From Avoscillospira sp045589035 (GTDB taxonomy: Bacteria > Bacillota > Clostridia > Oscillospirales > Oscillospiraceae), in contig JAZNFJ010000050.1 in the NCBI GenBank assembly GCA_045589035.1, positions 1 to 17,476 of the forward strand: DNA of 17,476 nt, given 5' to 3'. Within the stretch, counting starts at the first letter, position 1. The number at the start of each line of letters is the position of its first letter. The translations under genes and the position numbers were made by a program. A model generated the notes under the pieces. The model made no database searches. It was not told where the DNA came from and saw only the letters and a program-made list of their open reading frames with translations. Positions 14,578 through 17,476 of the stretch are shown piece by piece.

Positions 14578-17019
14578 TTACTGTGAGAGCCACTCTTCCA
14601 GCAGATCTCCCCAGTTTTCACTGCTTTCTTCGTTTTCGGTTGTATCCTCTTCCTCTTTCGGAACATCCTCTTCAGAATGTTCATAGCAAGGCAGACTGAC
14701 AGGATCCACTTCCGGTGCAGCCGCGGTATACCAGCCGGGCTCTACTGTACCGGAGTCCTCCACATAGGACTGATCCTCCACTACAATGCCGGAAATGGGG
14801 AATACGCGGTCCACCTGAATCAGGCCGACCTTTTCCAGCTTGTTGCCGGGCACCTGAGAACAGAACTCATTGGCAATATGATCTCCACAGAGTTCCGCCA
14901 TCACATGACAGGTGCAGTATTCCGTCGGCACATCTTCCAGGCTCAGCTGACCAGAAACCGTCCGATCGCCGCGGATGTCCTTACGGCATGCTTCCGTTGC
15001 CAGCAAACCGCTGTCACGGCAGTAACTGGCCGTGACCACATCGGTGGGTTTGGTAAATTCGGCAGGCGCCAGACCTGCATGGATTCTGGACATGGTCTTC
15101 TGCCAGAGGGTAACGGCAGGATTTTCTGTGCTGTCCGTCAGAATCATTTCCTCAGGATAATCATAACCGCACCAGACAACAGCGGTATAGTAAGGCGTAT
15201 AGCCGGCAAACCAGCGATCCTTGTTGTCATCCGTTGTACCGGTCTTACCGGCAACAGCCATTTTGCTGATCTGCGCACCGGTGCCGGTACCGTTCTGCAC
15301 CACATCCATCATCATATCGGTGGAATACCACGCGGTCTTTCCGGACATGGCAACAGAGTTATCCTGCGTATTATCCAGAACTACCTTGCCCTGAGAATCC
15401 AGCACACGGGTATAAGTTCTGGCTTCGCGGAGCAAACCGTTATTGGCAAAGGCTGTGTAGGCTGCAGTCATATTCTTGACCGTCACACCGCCGCCGTTCA
15501 ATGCGCCCAGCGCCAGGGGTGCCAGACCAACATCCGAAAGTACGGTGCCGCTGGAAGTGATTCTTTCCTTTACCAGACTGCTCAGACCCATATTGTCTTT
15601 CGCAAAATCAAAACAAGCTTCCGGTCCCAACTCCGCTACCAGTTTGACAGGCACCGTATTAAGGGAACGACTCACAGCCTCCCGCACAGAAACCAAACCA
15701 TGATATTCCCGATCCATATTATAAGGCCAGCAATCGTATTCCGTAAACTGATAGGGCGTATCATCCATCACCGTGGCAGGATGGATCAATCCCTGTTCCA
15801 GAGCAGGCGCATAGACGGAAATGGGCTTTATAATGGAGCCGGGTTGGAAATAGCTCTGAGTCGCACGGTTCTGAATCAAGCTGCCTTTCTTTTCACCGAC
15901 GCCGCCGGCCATGGCAACCACATCGCCGGTTTCATTGTCGGTGATGACGATAGCAGACTGCAGCTGCTGGCTGCTGGCAGTGTCCGGCAGATTGGAAAGA
16001 TCTTCATAGACCGCATCCACTTTTTCCTGCACTTCCGGATCAATGGTACAGTAAATCTGATAACCGCCGGTCTGCAGCATTCGCAGCGTCACCGCATATT
16101 CATAGCCCGTCTTCTCCATCAGATCGTAGACCACTTCGTTGATGACCTGATCTTCAAAATAGGAGAAATAATCCGCACCGCCGGAACTCTCCGCAGAACG
16201 GTTGACCAGCACCAGTTCTTCATTTTTCGCCTGTTCATACTGGGTTTCACTGATATAGCCCTGCTCCAGCATGGTATAGAGAATGTCAATCTGCCGTTCC
16301 TTATTGGCCTCCGGATTGATGTAGGGATCATACATAGAAGGATTGTTGGTAATGCCGATCAGAGAGGCACTCTCAGCCAGCGTCAGATCTTCTACATCCT
16401 TACCAAAATAAACCATGGCGGCGGCCTGCACACCGTAGCACCGCTGACCCAGGGGAATAATGTTCAGATACCATTCCAGAATATCGTCCTTGGAATACTT
16501 CTTCTCAAATTCCAAAGCACGGAAAATTTCCACCAGCTTACGGCGCACCGTGACCTCATCTTCATGAGTCAGGTTTTTGATCAGCTGCTGGGTAATGGTG
16601 GAAGCACCGTAGATGCGGTTACCGGAGAACATATTTAAACTGGCGCGAATGGTACGAAGCCAGTCCACACCCTGGTGTTCTTCAAAACGACGGTCTTCAA
16701 TGGCAATACAGGCATTCTTCAGATTAAGAGGAATATCCTCCAAACCGACCCATACGCGATTTTCTTTTTCATAGAGTTTCCGCAGTTCCTGCCACTGACC
16801 GGTCTTTCGATCCTGATAATAGATCACAGAAGTCTGATCCAGGGCAAAACCTTCCACGGAAAAATCAACCTGTTCAGCCAAATCGGTCTTAATATAAACA
16901 GCAAAGATACAAGCAAAGATCAAAGCCGTCAGAAATCCAACCAGCACCAGTGTGCCGAAGATTTTACCCACCCAGTTCCACGGAGAACGGGGATGATTAT
17001 CTCGTTGTTTTTTTGCCAC
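14578..17019 (-). CDS. Class A penicillin-binding protein (bifunctional peptidoglycan synthase, PBP1a type)
   Basis: About 813 residues from GTG 17019. A basic tail and one membrane segment (about 20-43) anchor it. The glycosyltransferase-51 domain has the catalytic glutamate E108 in IEDRRFEEHQG and the ASTITQQLIKNL motif. The transpeptidase domain has SxxK at S395 (PGSIIKP), SxN at S452-N454 (SRSLNTVP) and KTG at 592-594. A cysteine-containing segment follows (SYCRDSG, ATEAC, EYCTCH, ELCGDH, EFC), then an acidic Glu-rich tail ending EEWLSQ. It polymerises and cross-links peptidoglycan outside the membrane. Start: GGAGG at 17027-17031 is 7 bases from GTG 17019 (4 from GTG 17022). The open frame extends to 17184, but the promoter at 17092-17100 lies inside that extension. 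First gene of the operon. Confidence 0.93.
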   Translation of the reverse strand: MAKKQRDNHPRSPWNWVGKIFGTLVLVGFLTALIFACIFAVYIKTDLAEQVDFSVEGFALDQTSVIYYQDRKTGQWQELRKLYEKENRVWVGLEDIPLNLKNACIAIEDRRFEEHQGVDWLRTIRASLNMFSGNRIYGASTITQQLIKNLTHEDEVTVRRKLVEIFRALEFEKKYSKDDILEWYLNIIPLGQRCYGVQAAAMVYFGKDVEDLTLAESASLIGITNNPSMYDPYINPEANKERQIDILYTMLEQGYISETQYEQAKNEELVLVNRSAESSGGADYFSYFEDQVINEVVYDLMEKTGYEYAVTLRMLQTGGYQIYCTIDPEVQEKVDAVYEDLSNLPDTASSQQLQSAIVITDNETGDVVAMAGGVGEKKGSLIQNRATQSYFQPGSIIKPISVYAPALEQGLIHPATVMDDTPYQFTEYDCWPYNMDREYHGLVSVREAVSRSLNTVPVKLVAELGPEACFDFAKDNMGLSSLVKERITSSGTVLSDVGLAPLALGALNGGGVTVKNMTAAYTAFANNGLLREARTYTRVLDSQGKVVLDNTQDNSVAMSGKTAWYSTDMMMDVVQNGTGTGAQISKMAVAGKTGTTDDNKDRWFAGYTPYYTAVVWCGYDYPEEMILTDSTENPAVTLWQKTMSRIHAGLAPAEFTKPTDVVTASYCRDSGLLATEACRKDIRGDRTVSGQLSLEDVPTEYCTCHVMAELCGDHIANEFCSQVPGNKLEKVGLIQVDRVFPISGIVVEDQSYVEDSGTVEPGWYTAAAPEVDPVSLPCYEHSEEDVPKEEEDTTENEESSENWGDLLEEWLSQ

Positions 17020-17091
17020 CACGGCACCTCCTATGATAAAAGCTGTCGAAATCAGACAGGTCTGCATAAAATTCCCATTATGATTCATTGT

Positions 17092-17120
17092 ATTATAGCA
17101 CATATGCGGCATAATATCCA
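17092..17120 (-). promoter_or_regulatory. Promoter of the pbp-methyltransferase-ecf-truA-DUF5711 operon
   Basis: On the minus strand TGC-TATAAT (17092-17100) is a perfect extended -10; the -35 at 17 bases is TGGATA (17115-17120), weak as expected for this class. The transcript should start near 17085, giving a ~65-base leader. A short CTGTC/GACAG hairpin is visible in the leader, but no terminator. Confidence 0.75.
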
Positions 17121-17235
17121 TCATCTTTTTCATTGGAAACACTTTCTTTACAATTTCCTTTTCTCCCTTTGTTGACACCTTCAAAATCCGGCATTTTCAA
17201 GCATCACTGTGCCATCATCTTGCACAAATTCCCTC

Positions 17236-17264
17236 TTGCAATTCCATATGTGGTACAGTAAAAT
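17236..17264 (+). promoter_or_regulatory. Promoter of the DUF1292 gene
   Basis: TTGCAA (17236-17241), a 17-base spacer, TAAAAT (17259-17264), about 30 bases before the ATG. It points away from the pbp promoter; the ~115 bases between the two -35 elements hold no recognisable operator. Confidence 0.78.
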
Positions 17265-17293
17265 GGAATTAAAGAAATCGCAGGAGGTATACT

Positions 17294-17476
17294 ATGAGCG
17301 AACAGTTTGGCGATGATATCATCACCATCACCGACGAAGACGGTGTGGAATATGTTCTGGAAGTTTTAGCCACCATGGAATCCGAAGGTTCTGTCTACTA
17401 TGCCCTTGTTCCCGTAAGCGAAAACGATGAGGAAGAAGATCTGGAAGTCAGCATTCTGAAGGCAGTGGAAGAAGAT
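17294..17476 (+). CDS. DUF1292 (UPF0473/YrzB-like) protein, N-terminal part; runs off the right edge
   Basis: Open from ATG 17294 to the window end (61 codons, no stop). GGAGG at 17283-17287 is six bases upstream. The acidic sequence with ITITDEDGVEYVLEVLATME, YYALVPVSEND and the EEEDLEVSILKAVEED segment fits DUF1292, small proteins of unknown function often near alaS in Firmicutes. Here it begins its own transcript, divergent from the pbp operon. Confidence 0.85.
   Translation, partial: MSEQFGDDIITITDEDGVEYVLEVLATMESEGSVYYALVPVSENDEEEDLEVSILKAVEED

Noticed and set aside
14677..16638. Long plus-strand open frame (653 codons) opposite the penicillin-binding protein
   Set aside because: The minus strand carries all class A PBP motifs; the plus frame has no recognisable domain, is His/Arg/Ile-rich as expected of an antisense shadow, and lacks a ribosome site.
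17023..17085. Possible attenuator in the pbp operon leader (CTGTC/GACAG hairpin before CTTTTAT)
   Set aside because: Only five pairs and a short interrupted T-tract; too weak to call a terminator.
17020..17184. 55-residue N-terminal extension of the PBP frame
   Set aside because: It contains the perfect extended -10 promoter and has no ribosome site; GTG 17019 behind GGAGG is preferred.
1..17476. Search for mobile elements, CRISPR repeats, toxin-antitoxin or defence genes and rRNA
   Set aside because: No transposase or integrase motifs, no regularly spaced repeats, no rRNA-like stretch and no recognisable toxin-antitoxin or defence pair were seen; nearly all of the window is covered by recognised genes.

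Overview
The window looks like chromosome from a Gram-positive anaerobe of the class Clostridia, most like the Oscillospiraceae and relatives. Reasons: strong GGAGG ribosome binding sites, sigma-A type promoters, families I recognise by eye as typical of that group (DUF4317, DUF5711, DUF1292/UPF0473, UPF0340), an ecfA1-ecfA2-ecfT-truA block, and an ssnA-ygfK pair. These assignments come from reading motifs; no database was searched. I see no insertion sequence, prophage, CRISPR array or rRNA. Intergenic gaps are short; the two longest (about 300 and 270 bases) are described below.

Left end (1-3232, minus strand). ssnA (amidohydrolase) is followed by ygfK (flavin/Fe-S oxidoreductase, cut by the window edge), two genes of the selenium-linked purine-catabolism cluster. 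Their shared leader holds a good promoter, a compact set of RNA hairpins and a 13-bp terminator hairpin with a U6 tract placed before ssnA. That is the layout of a transcription attenuator or riboswitch and is the most interesting regulatory signal here.

Middle (3302-6796). A DUF4317 gene stands alone on the plus strand with its own promoter and terminator. It faces a minus-strand tRNA-Arg(ACG), which has its own promoter and a terminator abutting its CCA end. Next is an exported protein with a degenerate NodB-like (polysaccharide deacetylase) domain, divergent from a small 83-aa plus-strand protein with a C-terminal membrane anchor. That small gene converges on a ywlG-like UPF0340 gene.

Right part (6828-17100, minus strand). 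A long, tightly packed run starts at one extended -10 promoter near 17092 and reads: class A penicillin-binding protein, RlmI-like methyltransferase, ecfA1, ecfA2, ecfT, truA, DUF5711 membrane protein. Gaps are 10-18 bases or overlaps of 8-11 bases, which indicates one operon joining cell-wall synthesis, vitamin uptake (ECF module) and RNA modification. A Clp ATPase with an N-terminal four-cysteine zinc finger follows, with its own weak promoter, and then ywlG. At the far right a plus-strand DUF1292 gene begins and runs off the window.

No clearly new multi-gene system (defence, secretion, biosynthetic) is visible. The best leads are the ssnA leader attenuator, the deacetylase-like pseudoenzyme, the small tail-anchored protein and the unusual composition of the pbp-ecf-truA operon.
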